Shown: one piece after another, positions 30,362-40,976 of the stretch | Position numbering within the stretch: position 1 is the stretch's first letter | How the letters are laid out: every line of letters starts with the position of its first letter | Origin: Buchnera aphidicola (Cavariella theobaldi) | Lineage (GTDB): Bacteria; Pseudomonadota; Gammaproteobacteria; Enterobacterales; Enterobacteriaceae | DNA: 64,000 nt | Assembly (NCBI RefSeq): GCF_964059165.1 | Contig: NZ_OZ060413.1 | Span: 372,001 to 436,000 of the forward strand | Direction of reading: 5' to 3' | Translations under genes and position numbers: made by a program | Notes under the pieces: model-generated | Told to the model about the DNA's origin: nothing | Seen by the model: the letters and a program-made list of their open reading frames with translations, nothing else | Databases searched by the model: none

Positions 30362-31813
30362 TTAAATAGTTCCACCTATAGTCAAAGAATCGATTTTAAT
30401 AGATGGTTGACCTATTCCAACTGGAATATTTTGACCATCTTTTCCACATATACCAGTTCCTTGATCCATCTTCAAATCATTACCTACCATAGATATATTT
30501 TGCATCACTTCTAATCCAGAACCAATAAGCATTGTATTATGAATAGGAGTAGTGATTTTGCCTTTTTCTATTAAATATGCTTCAGCAGTAGAAAATACAA
30601 ATTTTCCAGAAGTGATATCTACTTGACCTCCAGAAAAATTGATTGCATATATTCCATATTTTACACTATGAATAATATCATCCAAATGAGATTCTCCAGA
30701 TAACATATAAGTATTGGTCATGCGAGGTATTGGTATGTATGCGTAAGATTGACGACGTCCATTTCCAGTTGATTGAGAACCCATTAATCGTGCATTTAAT
30801 TTATCCTGCATATATTTTTTTAAAATTCCATTTTCAATTAATATATTATGTTGGCCCTTTACACCTTCATCATCTATATTTAATGAACCACGTTGATTGA
30901 CCATGGCTCCATCATCAATGATTGTACATAACTCTGATGCAACTTTCTCTCCAATAATATTTGTAAATATTGAAGTTCCTTTTCTGTTAAAATCACCTTC
31001 TAAACCATGCCCTACTGCTTCATGTAGTAAAACACCCGGCCATCCTGATCCTAATACGACAGGAAAACTACCGGAAGGAGCAGATTTGGAGGATAAATTT
31101 AATAAGGCTATCCGAACCGCTTCTTTAGTCCAATGATTAATTCTAGTATCTTCATAAATATCATCTTTATCATAAAAAAAATGATAACCAGTACGACTAC
31201 TACCACCACTTTTACCACATTCTCTTTTTCCATCTTTTTCTACTATAACATTAATGGAAATCTGAACTAATGGTCTAATATCGGTAGCTAAATCACCATC
31301 TGTGGCGGCAATTAATATTTGTTCATAAGAACCTGTTAAATGGGCATTCACTTCAATGACGCGCTGGTCTAATTGACGAGCTATCTTATCTACTCTATAT
31401 AATAAATCTATTTTTTCTCGCGATGAAAAAGCATCTAACGGATTATTAAGACAATATAATGGTGTTATATTTTTTTTTGTTAATGTGATACCATTACGAA
31501 CACCCTTTAAATTTAGAAAACTTTTAGCCATATAAGCAGTTTTTCTTAAAGAATCTAATGATATTTGATCAGAATATGCAAAACCTGTAGTTTCTCCTTG
31601 AATAACTCTAATGCCAATTCCTTGATCTGAATGATAATACCCTTCTTTAACAATTCTATTTTCTAAACACCATGATTCATTAATATTAGATTGAAAATAA
31701 AAATCTCCAAAATCTAAATCTCTTACATATAATTCATCTAAAAATGATAATATATCTGAATGGTGTATTTTATTCGTAGTTAATAAAGATTCAGTAACTA
31801 ATTCAAATGTCAT
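30362..31813 (-). CDS. tldD: metalloprotease TldD
   Basis: Partner of TldE (PmbA) in a zinc protease that in E. coli matures microcin B17 and degrades the antitoxin CcdA. The 483 residues match E. coli TldD (481), and the zinc-binding [11 protein letters not shown] (an HExxxH site) lies near residue 265. C-terminal [20 protein letters not shown] and [18 protein letters not shown] are typical. No toxin or microcin genes are near, so the role in a reduced symbiont is open. It stands alone on minus, divergent from aroQ. Confidence 0.95.
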   Translation of the reverse strand: MTFELVTESLLTTNKIHHSDILSFLDELYVRDLDFGDFYFQSNINESWCLENRIVKEGYYHSDQGIGIRVIQGETTGFAYSDQISLDSLRKTAYMAKSFLNLKGVRNGITLTKKNITPLYCLNNPLDAFSSREKIDLLYRVDKIARQLDQRVIEVNAHLTGSYEQILIAATDGDLATDIRPLVQISINVIVEKDGKRECGKSGGSSRTGYHFFYDKDDIYEDTRINHWTKEAVRIALLNLSSKSAPSGSFPVVLGSGWPGVLLHEAVGHGLEGDFNRKGTSIFTNIIGEKVASELCTIIDDGAMVNQRGSLNIDDEGVKGQHNILIENGILKKYMQDKLNARLMGSQSTGNGRRQSYAYIPIPRMTNTYMLSGESHLDDIIHSVKYGIYAINFSGGQVDITSGKFVFSTAEAYLIEKGKITTPIHNTMLIGSGLEVMQNISMVGNDLKMDQGTGICGKDGQNIPVGIGQPSIKIDSLTIGGTI

Positions 31814-32096
31814 TTTTACTCACTTATTTAAGATAATGTTCATTGTACCACTAAATATTTTTTAAAAATATTACTACCACTTCTTAAAAAAAATTTACTT
31901 TTGTATATTTTACATATTATTAATATTATAATATAATAATCAATTTTATATATGATTATTTAAAATAAAATAAGGTTTAATTCTAGAATTAAGTATTAAC
32001 AATATAATATTATTGTTATCAAAAAAATATTATACAATATATAACATATTTTTATAATTTATATTTAACATATGCTCAATAAGAAGAAATAAAAAA

Positions 32097-32567
32097 ATGA
32101 AAAAAAATAAAATGAAAATTTTATTAATCAATGGGCCTAATCTAAATCTTTTAGGAACAAGAGAAACTAGTATTTACGGAAAAACTACATTAAAAAATTT
32201 ATTAAATGATCTAAGAAAAGAGGCAGATAATCTCAATATAGAATTAATTGATACACAATCTAATGCAGAGCACGTATTAATTGAAAAAATTCATACAGCA
32301 AAAGATATCATTAATTATATCATCATAAATCCCGCTGCTTTTTCCCACACAAGTATTGCTATTAGAGATGCATTAATGGCGATCGATATTCCTTTTATTG
32401 AAGTTCATATTTCTAATATTTATGCACGAGAACATTTTCGCTCGCACTCATGGTTATCAGATATTTCTCAAGGTGTTATTTGTGGGTTAGGTATGGACGG
32501 TTATTTTTGGGCTTTAAAAACAGCAGCAAAAAGATTATTAGATATGCAAATTTATAAAAAAAAATAA
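32097..32567 (+). CDS. aroQ: 3-dehydroquinate dehydratase, type II
   Basis: Third step of the shikimate pathway, 3-dehydroquinate to 3-dehydroshikimate. The 156 residues show [17 protein letters not shown] with the catalytic tyrosine, [16 protein letters not shown] with the active-site histidine region, [18 protein letters not shown], and [11 protein letters not shown]. This is the dodecameric type II enzyme, unlike E. coli, which uses type I AroD. Start could also be the ATG five codons in. It feeds chorismate to PheA in this window and so serves aromatic amino acid supply. accBC and fis, neighbours in other enterics, are absent. Confidence 0.96.
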   Translation: MKKNKMKILLINGPNLNLLGTRETSIYGKTTLKNLLNDLRKEADNLNIELIDTQSNAEHVLIEKIHTAKDIINYIIINPAAFSHTSIAIRDALMAIDIPFIEVHISNIYAREHFRSHSWLSDISQGVICGLGMDGYFWALKTAAKRLLDMQIYKKK

Positions 32568-32628
32568 TATAAGTAATATAATAATGGAAACCATTTTATT
32601 CGATACAATACAAAAATGTTTTTAAATA

Positions 32629-33570
32629 TTATAAACATTTTAATAAATTCCTCATATCTTTCGGTAATGGAATAACCCATTTCATCATCACCTTAGTAAT
32701 TGGATGAGAAAAGGAAAGAGAATAAGAATGAAGTGCCTGACGAGGAAACATATATACTGAATCAATATCTTTGTTTATCATATTAATTATCGGACGACGA
32801 CATACGCGATTAAAATATACATGATCCCCTACTAATGGATAACCAATATATAACATGTGAACACGGATCTGATGAGTGCGTCCTGTATCTAATTGAACAG
32901 ATATATGTGTATACCTAGAAAATCGCTGAATAACTTTATAATATGTTACGGATTTTTTTCCCGCATGATTAACTGTCATACGAGTTCTTTGAGTATGATG
33001 ACGCATTATCGGTTCATTTATTACACCCCCCGAAATCATAACACCATGTACAATAGCTTGATATTTTCGTATAATTTTTCTTTTCTTTAACAATATTAAT
33101 AAATGTTTATAAGCAATCATAGTTTTTGCAATAACCATTAAACCACTAGTATTTTTATCTAATCTATGCACAATACCAGCACGTGGTATATATTTAATAT
33201 TTATATAATGATAAAGTAAAGCATTTAATAGTGTCCCATTCTGGTGCCCAGCACCTGGATGTACAATTAATCCTACTGGTTTATTAATCACTAATATGTC
33301 TTCATCTTCATAAATAATATCTAAATTAATATTTTCAGGAGAATCAATACTATCATGAACAGGAGGGGGGTAGAAAAAAATTTTTTCTCCCCCGAATATT
33401 TTTTTATCGGGATGATTTTCTACTTGATCATTAATAAAAACTTTATTTTGAAGAATACATTTTTTTAAAAAAGAACGAGAATATCCTTTTAAGAAGTATG
33501 CTAAAATTTGATCTAATCTTTTTCCTAAAAAACATCTATTAGGTATATTGATATTTATTTTTTTTTTCAA
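32629..33570 (-). CDS. rluD: 23S rRNA pseudouridine synthase RluD
   Basis: Makes pseudouridines 1911, 1915 and 1917 in helix 69 of 23S rRNA. The preferred start is TTG at 33570 (LKKKININIPNRCFLGKRLD), which gives 313 residues collinear with E. coli RluD and has AGGA eight bases upstream; the frame opens 28 codons earlier but that stretch is unrelated. An S4-like domain (RLDQILAYFL, FINDQVENHPDKKI) is followed by the catalytic domain with IVHRLDKNTSGLMVIAKT, the active-site aspartate in HRLDK, and TGRTHQIRVHM. Divergent from bamD, as in E. coli. Confidence 0.93.
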   Translation of the reverse strand: MKKKININIPNRCFLGKRLDQILAYFLKGYSRSFLKKCILQNKVFINDQVENHPDKKIFGGEKIFFYPPPVHDSIDSPENINLDIIYEDEDILVINKPVGLIVHPGAGHQNGTLLNALLYHYINIKYIPRAGIVHRLDKNTSGLMVIAKTMIAYKHLLILLKKRKIIRKYQAIVHGVMISGGVINEPIMRHHTQRTRMTVNHAGKKSVTYYKVIQRFSRYTHISVQLDTGRTHQIRVHMLYIGYPLVGDHVYFNRVCRRPIINMINKDIDSVYMFPRQALHSYSLSFSHPITKVMMKWVIPLPKDMRNLLKCL

Positions 33571-33691
33571 TATGAGAATCCTATATTTGTAGAAATCTTT
33601 ATTAAAATCTACCAATTTAATTTTTATATAATATAATATTCTGTATATTATCAACTACAAAAATTTATTAATTTATACTGATTATATACTA

Positions 33692-34429
33692 ATGAAAAAA
33701 AGAAAAAATATTTTATTTATTTTAATTATCATGTTTTTTAGTGATCCATTATATTGTCAACCCTTATATAACCATCCAGTTATTCACACCACTAATCTAT
33801 ATCATATAATACAAAAAAAACTAAAAAACAACGATTTTAAAGAAGTCATAACAATAATAAATAATATAAAAAATAAAGATATTATGTACTATTATAATGA
33901 TAAAATTCAAATAAACTTAATTTATGCTTATTATAAAAATTCTGATTTCGATATAGCACAAGAAAAAATAGAAATATTTAAAATATTACATCCACAACAT
34001 AAAAATATTGATTATATTTTATATTTACAAAGTCTAATTTATATTGCACTTGATAATGATGTATATTTTAAATATATACCTATCACACATAACAAACGCG
34101 ATCCTATTTATGCGATAAAAGCATTTTTTCAGCTCAAAAATATTATTTTAAATTATCCTCATAGTCGTTATCTTATTGATGCAAAAAAACATTTGATATG
34201 CTTAAAAAATCGTCTAGCCATGCATGAATTTAACATTTTAAAATATTATTTCTCAGAAAAAGAATACATTTCTGTTATTAATCGTGGAGAAGCAATAATA
34301 AAAAATTATCAAGATACATTAATTGCAAGAAAAACATTATTATTATTAGAACAGTCTTATCGTGCATTGCATTATTTTAATCATGCACAAAAAATTTCTC
34401 AAATTATTAATTTAAATAAAATTTTTTAA
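33692..34429 (+). CDS. bamD: outer membrane assembly factor BamD, atypical lipobox
   Basis: Essential partner of BamA in inserting beta-barrel proteins into the outer membrane. The 245 residues equal E. coli BamD in length, with tetratricopeptide-like helices including IQINLIYAYYKNSDFDIAQ, HKNIDYILYLQSL, YPHSRYLIDAKKHL and CLKNRLAMHEFNI. An N-terminal hydrophobic segment (7-17) is followed by PLYC with cysteine 22, but the residue before the cysteine is tyrosine and position -3 is proline, so it is not a proper lipobox. Either lipidation is lost or tolerated. It is divergent from rluD, as in E. coli. Confidence 0.88.
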   Translation: MKKRKNILFILIIMFFSDPLYCQPLYNHPVIHTTNLYHIIQKKLKNNDFKEVITIINNIKNKDIMYYYNDKIQINLIYAYYKNSDFDIAQEKIEIFKILHPQHKNIDYILYLQSLIYIALDNDVYFKYIPITHNKRDPIYAIKAFFQLKNIILNYPHSRYLIDAKKHLICLKNRLAMHEFNILKYYFSEKEYISVINRGEAIIKNYQDTLIARKTLLLLEQSYRALHYFNHAQKISQIINLNKIF

Positions 34430-34538
34430 AAATTGACGATAAAAATAAATTTATTGTATATGAATGCATCTATAAAAATATTAAAAAATTATTAAATTAT
34501 ATTATGATAAATTTATTTAATAAATTTTAAGAGTATAT

Positions 34539-37187
34539 ATGAATAAAACAACCGATGAAATACGTGATGCATTTTTGAGTTTTTTTAAGCAAAAAGGACA
34601 TGTAATTATACCCAGTAGCTCATTAGTGCCTAATAATGATCCTACATTATTATTTACTAATGCAGGAATGAACCAATTTAAAGATATTTTTTTAGGTAAA
34701 AAACAAAGCTGTCATTCTAGAGTTGTTACTTCGCAGCACTGTTTAAGAACAGGAGGAAAGCATAATGACATAGAAAATGTGGGATATACTACACGACATC
34801 ATACATTTTTCGAAATGCTAGGTAATTTTAGTTTTAATGATTATTTTAAAAAAGAAGCAATTATTTATGCTTGGGAGCTATTAACTTCTCCACAATGGTT
34901 TAATATACCCAAAAATAAATTGTGGATTTCCGTATATACTGACGATAAAGAAAGTTATGATATATGGAGTAAAGTTATAAAAATATCACCAAATCATATT
35001 TTTAAAATTGGTGATATTAATCATGTCAAATATAATTCCGATAATTTTTGGCAGATGGGCGATACTGGCCCTTGTGGTTTTTGTACTGAAATTTTTTATG
35101 ATTGTCAAGAAAATGATATTCATGATAATGACAATATATTAGAAAACAAGAAAAAATATTTAATTGAAATTTGGAATATTGTATTTATAGAATTTAATCG
35201 TATTTCAGAAAAAAATCTTATTCCACTTCCTACTAAATCAATTGATACAGGAATGGGTTTAGAAAGAATAACTTCTATTCTACAAAATGTATTTTCGAAT
35301 TATAAAACTGACATATTTAAAAAATTGATTAAGTCGATATCAAAATTTAGCCCTGTTAAAGATTTAAATCATACTTCATTTAAAATAATTGCAGATCATA
35401 TTAGAGCATGTGTATTTATTATTGCAGATAATATTATTCCGTCCAATGAACATCGTGGTTATATTTTAAGACGAATTATTAGAAGAGCATTAAGGCATGG
35501 ACATAAACTAGGCATTAAAGAAAATTTTTTCTATAAATTAGTTCCGGATGTTATTAAAATTATGTCTGCAAAAAATAAAATATTGAACAGTAAAGAAAAA
35601 ATAATAAAAAAAACATTACAAATAGAAGAAATACAATTTACTCAAACTCTGGACAAAGGTTTAAAATTATTAAAAAAAGAAATTAAAAATACAAAAAATA
35701 ACGTTTTTAATGGTGAAATAGCATTTTACTTATATGATACATTCGGTTTTCCTATTGATTTAACAGCTGATATTTGTAATGAAAAAAAAATAAAAATTGA
35801 TTACGAAAAATATAAAAAAGCAAAAGAAAATCAAAAAAAAAAATCTAGTTCTATCAACAAATTTTATAAAAATTATAACGAATCCATCATTGTAAATTAT
35901 CATGATACATGTTTCTTCCAAGGATATGATCAAAACAATATTCAAACAATAGTAAAAAAGATTTTTATCCACAACACAGAAGTTTTTGAAATAAATCCTA
36001 ATCAAAAAGGAATTATTTTTCTTGATAAAACGTCTTTTTACGGAGAATCAGGTGGACAGGTAGGAGATATCGGACAATTATACAATGAAAAATCTATGTT
36101 TCAGGTTGAAAACACAAAAAAATACGGTAATACCATTGGACATATTGGATATTTAATTTCAGGAAAAATTATTGTCAACGACCATATATGTAGCAAAATT
36201 AATCAAACATATAGAAATTCCATTCAATTAAATCATACTGCAATACATTTATTACATGCAGCATTACGATATTATTTAGGTAATGATGTCTTTCAAAAAG
36301 GTTCGTTTGTAAATGATCAATATTTAAGATTTGATTTTTCATATTCTAATCACATTCATCTGTCTCAACTACAAAATATTGAGAAAATAGTTAATATGAA
36401 AATAAGAGATAATATTCTTATTAAAATTAAACATTTATCTCTCGAAGAAGCGAAGAAAAAAAAAGCTCTTGCTTTATTTGATTATTATAATAAATCTTCA
36501 GTCCGTGTAGTATTTATAAATGATTTTTCTATAGAATTATGCGGAGGAACTCATACTACAAGAACGGGTGATATTGGGTATTTTAAAATTATTTCATATT
36601 CTAGTATTGCATCAGGTATTAAACGTATTGAGGCAGTTACTGCAGAACAAGCAATTAATTATTTGCATGAAAAAGAGAATGATATACAAGATATTTCTAT
36701 TATTTTAAAATCTAATAGTACAACAGTTAAGGATAGTATAAAAAAATTAATAAATAAAGTAAATATATTAGAAAAAAAAAATGATCATTTACAAAAAAAA
36801 GAAAATAAATATCTTATTAAACAAATAATACAACAAATTGAATATATACAAGAAGTTAAGATTATAATACAAACACTAAATAAATATGATCGTCAAATAT
36901 TACGGAAAATTATTGAGCAACTACACAAAGAGATTAAAATAGGAATTATAATATTAATTAATATAAAAAATAATAATTTTGTAGTAATGTCTACTGTATC
37001 AAAAAATTTAACACATCGTATACAAGCAAATAATATCATTAAAGAAATTTTAAAAAAAACTAACGGAAAAGGAGGAGGTAATCATGAAATTGCTGAAGGT
37101 GGTGGTGTGAATATTAAAATAATACCTTTAGCATTAAAATATATTAAATTATGGATTAAAACAAAATTGTTAAATACAAAAAATTAA
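34539..37187 (+). CDS. alaS: alanine--tRNA ligase
   Basis: Class II synthetase that charges tRNA-Ala by recognising the G3-U70 pair, with its own editing domain. The 882 residues (876 in E. coli) run: aminoacylation domain with NAGMNQFKDIFLG and RHHTFFEMLGNFSF, tRNA recognition region, editing domain with HTAIHLLHAALRYYLG and CGGTHTTRTGDIGYF (the zinc-binding histidine and cysteine residues retained), and a C-terminal oligomerisation domain ending in GKGGGNHEIAEGGG. Linker regions are lysine-rich. csrA follows, as in E. coli; recX and recA, which precede alaS there, are absent. Confidence 0.97.
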   Translation: MNKTTDEIRDAFLSFFKQKGHVIIPSSSLVPNNDPTLLFTNAGMNQFKDIFLGKKQSCHSRVVTSQHCLRTGGKHNDIENVGYTTRHHTFFEMLGNFSFNDYFKKEAIIYAWELLTSPQWFNIPKNKLWISVYTDDKESYDIWSKVIKISPNHIFKIGDINHVKYNSDNFWQMGDTGPCGFCTEIFYDCQENDIHDNDNILENKKKYLIEIWNIVFIEFNRISEKNLIPLPTKSIDTGMGLERITSILQNVFSNYKTDIFKKLIKSISKFSPVKDLNHTSFKIIADHIRACVFIIADNIIPSNEHRGYILRRIIRRALRHGHKLGIKENFFYKLVPDVIKIMSAKNKILNSKEKIIKKTLQIEEIQFTQTLDKGLKLLKKEIKNTKNNVFNGEIAFYLYDTFGFPIDLTADICNEKKIKIDYEKYKKAKENQKKKSSSINKFYKNYNESIIVNYHDTCFFQGYDQNNIQTIVKKIFIHNTEVFEINPNQKGIIFLDKTSFYGESGGQVGDIGQLYNEKSMFQVENTKKYGNTIGHIGYLISGKIIVNDHICSKINQTYRNSIQLNHTAIHLLHAALRYYLGNDVFQKGSFVNDQYLRFDFSYSNHIHLSQLQNIEKIVNMKIRDNILIKIKHLSLEEAKKKKALALFDYYNKSSVRVVFINDFSIELCGGTHTTRTGDIGYFKIISYSSIASGIKRIEAVTAEQAINYLHEKENDIQDISIILKSNSTTVKDSIKKLINKVNILEKKNDHLQKKENKYLIKQIIQQIEYIQEVKIIIQTLNKYDRQILRKIIEQLHKEIKIGIIILINIKNNNFVVMSTVSKNLTHRIQANNIIKEILKKTNGKGGGNHEIAEGGGVNIKIIPLALKYIKLWIKTKLLNTKN

Positions 37188-37301
37188 TAATAAAAATATT
37201 ATATTATTAATACGCTTTTATGGTCTACGTTTAACCCTATATTTTTTGCAATGCTAGGAACTGAATAGGCCAAACTATTTTAATTTTTTAAGGACCAAAG
37301 A

Positions 37302-37487
37302 ATGCTTATTCTCACTCGCCGGGTTGGCGAAACATTAATCATTGGTGATGAAATTACTGTAACAGTACTAGGAGTAAAAGGCAATCAAGTTCGTATTGGT
37401 GTGAATGCTCCTAAAGAAGTTTCAGTACATCGCGAAGAAATATATCAACGTATTCAAGCTGAAAAAAAACAATCTCAGAACTCTTGA
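37302..37487 (+). CDS. csrA: carbon storage regulator CsrA
   Basis: RNA-binding global regulator that binds GGA motifs in mRNA leaders. The 61 residues are the same length as E. coli CsrA and nearly identical: [20 protein letters not shown], then [20 protein letters not shown] with the RNA-binding arginine and [19 protein letters not shown] lies before the ATG. It is followed by a strong terminator and tRNA-Ser, as in E. coli. I saw no csrB/csrC RNA in this window. Confidence 0.97.
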   Translation: MLILTRRVGETLIIGDEITVTVLGVKGNQVRIGVNAPKEVSVHREEIYQRIQAEKKQSQNS

Positions 37488-37491
37488 TAAA

Positions 37492-37535
37492 AACTGCGTC
37501 TTACTATCATTAAGTAAGATGCAGTTGATTTTTTT
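37492..37535 (+). terminator. rho-independent terminator after csrA
   Basis: AACTGCGTCTTACT (37492-37505) pairs with AGTAAGATGCAGTT (37513-37526), 14 positions with one G-T pair, a 7-base loop and a following T-run. The clearest terminator in the window. Confidence 0.9.
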
Positions 37536-37559
37536 ATTATATAAAAATATAAAAAATAT

Positions 37560-37590
37560 TTGACTTATTCAACAAAAAAAGTAATATTAT
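37560..37590 (+). promoter_or_regulatory. probable promoter for tRNA-Ser and tRNA-Arg
   Basis: TTGACT (37560-37565) and TATTAT (37585-37590) resemble sigma-70 -35 and -10 elements, 19 bases apart; shifting the -10 to TAATAT gives 16. It lies between the csrA terminator and the tRNA-Ser gene, where a fresh promoter is needed. Confidence 0.5.
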
Positions 37591-37629
37591 AGACAATAAA
37601 AATGTTTTTATTAAAAATAAAATACAGTG

Positions 37630-37720
37630 GGTGAGATGGCCGAGAGGATTAAGGCGCTCCCCTGCTAAGGGAGTATACAGAAAAACTGCATCGAGGGTTC
37701 GAATCCCTCTCTCACCGCCA
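37630..37720 (+). tRNA. serV: tRNA-Ser(GCT)
   Basis: Cloverleaf with a long variable arm: acceptor GGTGAGA with TCTCACC, anticodon loop containing GCT, and T arm GAGGGTTCGAATCCCTC. Nearly identical to E. coli serV. The 3' end GCCA includes an encoded CCA, unlike the other tRNAs in the window. It decodes AGC/AGU. Confidence 0.97.
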
Positions 37721-37733
37721 ATATTTTGATATT

Positions 37734-37807
37734 GCATCCGTAGCTCAGTTGGATAGAGCACTCGGCTACGAACCGAGAGGTCGGAGGTTCAAATCCTTCC
37801 GGATGCA
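37734..37807 (+). tRNA. argV: tRNA-Arg(ACG)
   Basis: Acceptor GCATCCG pairs with CGGATGC, anticodon stem CTCGG/CCGAG with loop carrying ACG, and T arm GGAGGTTCAAATCCTTCC. The A34 must be deaminated to inosine (TadA) to read CGU/CGC/CGA. CCA is not encoded. Follows tRNA-Ser as in the E. coli serV-argV cluster, of which a single Arg copy remains. Confidence 0.96.
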
Positions 37808-37985
37808 AAATTAAAATAGTCAATCTTATCTCTAAATATCTTTTTTCAATTATTTTAAATGTTATTATAAAATTAAATATTTAAAAAAATAAATATTGAT
37901 ATTAAATGTTAATATTAAATGGAATATTAAAAACATGGTAAAAAATATAAAATAAAATACAAAAAAATTAACATAGGAGATAAAA

Positions 37986-39536
37986 TTGATACATGATATC
38001 TCGAAAAAAATTTCTTGGATTAAAAAAAATCCTATAATTTTACAAGGTATTTTTCGGGGACTTGAACGTGAAACTCTAAGAATTAAAAAAAATGGCATAT
38101 TTTCTTCCAAGAAACATCCATATTCTCTTGGATCGTCATTAACACATCCATGGATTACTACTGATTTTTCAGAAAATTTGTTAGAATTTATTACTCCACC
38201 AAGTCAAAACATAGATTATGTGCTAAATTTTTTACAAGATTTACATATTTTTGTTACACATAATATGAAAAATGAATATATGTGGCCTTTAAGTATTCCA
38301 CATTTTATTAGAAATAAAAAAGATATTAAAATTGCACAATATGGAAATTCTAATATTGGAAAAATAAAATATATATATCGAGTAGGTTTAAAACATAGAT
38401 ATGGTAGTCTAGTCAACACTATTTCAGGAGTACATTACAATTTTTCATTGCCAAAAATATTTTGGAAGCAATTTAATAAAAATGCAAAAAAAACAAATAA
38501 AAAAGAATATATTTCATCTGGATATTTGAATTTAATTAGAAATTATTATCGATTTGGTTGGATAATTCCATATCTTTTTGGAGCATCACCTGCAATATCA
38601 TCCTGTTTTTTAAAAAATTCTACAAAACACATATTTACAAGAAACGAAGATGATACATTACATTTACCCTGGTCTACCTCGTTAAGACTCAGTGATTTAG
38701 GATATACTAGTACATCTATTATTGATTTAAATATTATGTTTAATGATTTACCATCGTATATACAATCCTTAAAAAGAGCAATGCAAACTACATCTAATAA
38801 ATTTCTGAAAATAGGATTAAAAAATAAAAAAGGCCACTTTAAACAACTCAATACTAATATATTACAGATGGAAAGTGAGTTATATACACAAATACGTCCC
38901 AAAAGAACAATAAAAAATGGTGAATTATTATCTGATGCTTTATATAATAAAGGAATTGAATATATTGAAATACGATCTTTAGATATAAATCCATTTTCTC
39001 CAATTGGCATTAGCAAAAACCAAATACTTTTTCTAGATTTATTACTAATATGGTGTGCATTAATAGACGCACCTAAAATGGATAAACTAGATTGGTTACT
39101 AATCGACAAAAATTGGAAAAGAATTATTTTTGAAGGACGAAAACCTAATCAAACTGTATACATTAATAAAACAAAAGAAAAAATAAAATTAGTAGATATA
39201 AGTAAAATAATATTTAAAGATTTAGAAAAAATTGCTAAAATACTTGATTCCTGCACTTCAAAAAAATTATATCAAGATGTCTGTCATAAAAAGATATTAT
39301 ATTTTCAATATCCAGAACTTACTTATTCATCTCAATTCTTAAATATTTGTATTGAAAATGGTATTAAAAAAACCGGATTAATATTAGCTGAAAAATATTC
39401 TCACTATTTTTATAAAAAACCTTTTTCCATTCTAGACAAAAATACTTTAGAAAAAGAAACTATACGATCACACAAAAAACAAAAAAAAATGGAAGAAGAA
39501 GACATTTTATCTTTTGAAGAGTATTTAAAAAGATAA
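37986..39536 (+). CDS. gshA: glutamate--cysteine ligase
   Basis: First step of glutathione synthesis, joining cysteine to the gamma-carboxyl of glutamate. The 516 residues (518 in E. coli) start with TTG giving [17 protein letters not shown]. coli gshA also starts with TTG, and GGAG sits six bases upstream. Blocks [60 protein letters not shown] and [14 protein letters not shown] are all conserved. gshB is not in the window. It uses cysteine that the cys cluster downstream would provide. E. coli luxS, normally next, is missing. Confidence 0.97.
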   Translation: MIHDISKKISWIKKNPIILQGIFRGLERETLRIKKNGIFSSKKHPYSLGSSLTHPWITTDFSENLLEFITPPSQNIDYVLNFLQDLHIFVTHNMKNEYMWPLSIPHFIRNKKDIKIAQYGNSNIGKIKYIYRVGLKHRYGSLVNTISGVHYNFSLPKIFWKQFNKNAKKTNKKEYISSGYLNLIRNYYRFGWIIPYLFGASPAISSCFLKNSTKHIFTRNEDDTLHLPWSTSLRLSDLGYTSTSIIDLNIMFNDLPSYIQSLKRAMQTTSNKFLKIGLKNKKGHFKQLNTNILQMESELYTQIRPKRTIKNGELLSDALYNKGIEYIEIRSLDINPFSPIGISKNQILFLDLLLIWCALIDAPKMDKLDWLLIDKNWKRIIFEGRKPNQTVYINKTKEKIKLVDISKIIFKDLEKIAKILDSCTSKKLYQDVCHKKILYFQYPELTYSSQFLNICIENGIKKTGLILAEKYSHYFYKKPFSILDKNTLEKETIRSHKKQKKMEEEDILSFEEYLKR

Positions 39537-39643
39537 AAAGTTATCCCATTCTAATCAACATGGGAAAATTAAAAAATAGATTATATTATTACATAATATC
39601 TTCATTTCTATATATTTTATAAAATAATTGCTAATATAAAAAT

Positions 39644-40783
39644 CTATAAAGATAAATCATTTATTTTATCAACTTTTTCCCATGGAAATTCTTCACGACC
39701 AAAATGCCCATAAACAGCGGTTTTAAGATAAATAGGCTGAAGAAGATTTAACATCTTAATCAATCCATAAGGTCTTAAATCAAAACAATGACGAATTAAA
39801 GAAATTAAATATTGATTATTTTTTCTACCAGTACCAAATGTTTCAACCATCATAGAAGTAGGTTCTGCAATGCCTATCGCATAAGAAAGTTGAATCTCAC
39901 AACGATCTGCTAAGCCTGCAGCCACAATATTTTTTGCAATATACCGAGCAGCATATGCAGCTGAACGATCTACCTTCGAGGGATCTTTTCCAGAAAAAGA
40001 TCCTCCACCGTGGCGTGAAGCACCACCATAGGTATCTACAATAATTTTTCGACCTGTAAGTCCACAATCTCCCATAGGACCACCTACAACAAATCTTCCT
40101 GTAGGATTAATAAAAATTTTTGTATTTTTATTTAACCACTTTTTAGGTAAAACAGGTTTGATAATTTCATCAATCACGGCTTCTCTTAAATCTCTTTGTA
40201 AAATATTTTCTATATGCTGAGTAGAAAATACAACAGTATCTATACTTAGAATAGCATTATTTTTGTATTTAAATGTAATTTGACTTTTAGCATCAGGTCT
40301 TAACCAAGATAAAGTTTTATTTTTTCTTAATTCTGATTGTTTTTTTACTAAAAGATGTGCATAAGTAATCGGAGCTGGCATTAACGTTTCTGTTTCATTA
40401 GTAGCATAACCAAATACAATACCCTGATCTCCCGCTCCTTGTTCGAAAGGATTAGAACGATATATACCTCGGTAAATATCTGGAGATTGTTTTCCAATAA
40501 CATTTAATACTGTACAAGAAGAAGTATCAAATCCTGATTCTGAATCAATGTATCCTATATCTTTAATAGTATTACGAGTAATTTCTTCAACATCTACCCG
40601 AGCAGTTGTTGTAACCTCCCCTCCAATTAATACCATACCAGTCTTGATATACGTTTCACAAGCGACACGGGCTTTTGAATCTTGTTTAAGTATTTCATCC
40701 AATAATGCGTCAGAAATTTGATCAGCAATTTTGTCTGGATGCCCTTCTGAAACAGACTCAGATGTAAAAAGATATTCACTCAT
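39644..40783 (-). CDS. metK: S-adenosylmethionine synthase
   Basis: Makes S-adenosylmethionine from methionine and ATP. The 379 residues (384 in E. coli) include [33 protein letters not shown], and [19 protein letters not shown], the phosphate-binding loop. It supplies the methyl donor for the methyltransferases in this window (RlmE, TrmD, RsmE). It lies divergent from endA and converges on gshA; a weak 6-base-pair inverted repeat (TCCCAT/ATGGGA) lies between the stops near 39543-39565. Confidence 0.97.
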   Translation of the reverse strand: MSEYLFTSESVSEGHPDKIADQISDALLDEILKQDSKARVACETYIKTGMVLIGGEVTTTARVDVEEITRNTIKDIGYIDSESGFDTSSCTVLNVIGKQSPDIYRGIYRSNPFEQGAGDQGIVFGYATNETETLMPAPITYAHLLVKKQSELRKNKTLSWLRPDAKSQITFKYKNNAILSIDTVVFSTQHIENILQRDLREAVIDEIIKPVLPKKWLNKNTKIFINPTGRFVVGGPMGDCGLTGRKIIVDTYGGASRHGGGSFSGKDPSKVDRSAAYAARYIAKNIVAAGLADRCEIQLSYAIGIAEPTSMMVETFGTGRKNNQYLISLIRHCFDLRPYGLIKMLNLLQPIYLKTAVYGHFGREEFPWEKVDKINDLSL

Positions 40784-40976
40784 TTGATCTTAATCCTGTT
40801 TATTTTTAAGATTAATTAAAATGTATTTATATATTAATATTATACTATTTAGTATAACTTTTAAAAATAACATAACAAGAAACATTTAATAAAATATACA
40901 ATTATCTTCAATAAAAAATTTTTATTTAAAATATTAATATATCATGATAATATTTGTTTTTTTGGAGTAATGTAAA

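Noticed and set aside
37537-37761. Minus-strand open frame across tRNA-Ser
   Set aside because: It is antisense to an intact tRNA gene and the start of another; RNA genes explain the sequence.
38546-39109. 187-codon minus-strand open frame inside gshA
   Set aside because: Long, but antisense to a fully conserved gene and without any recognisable domain.
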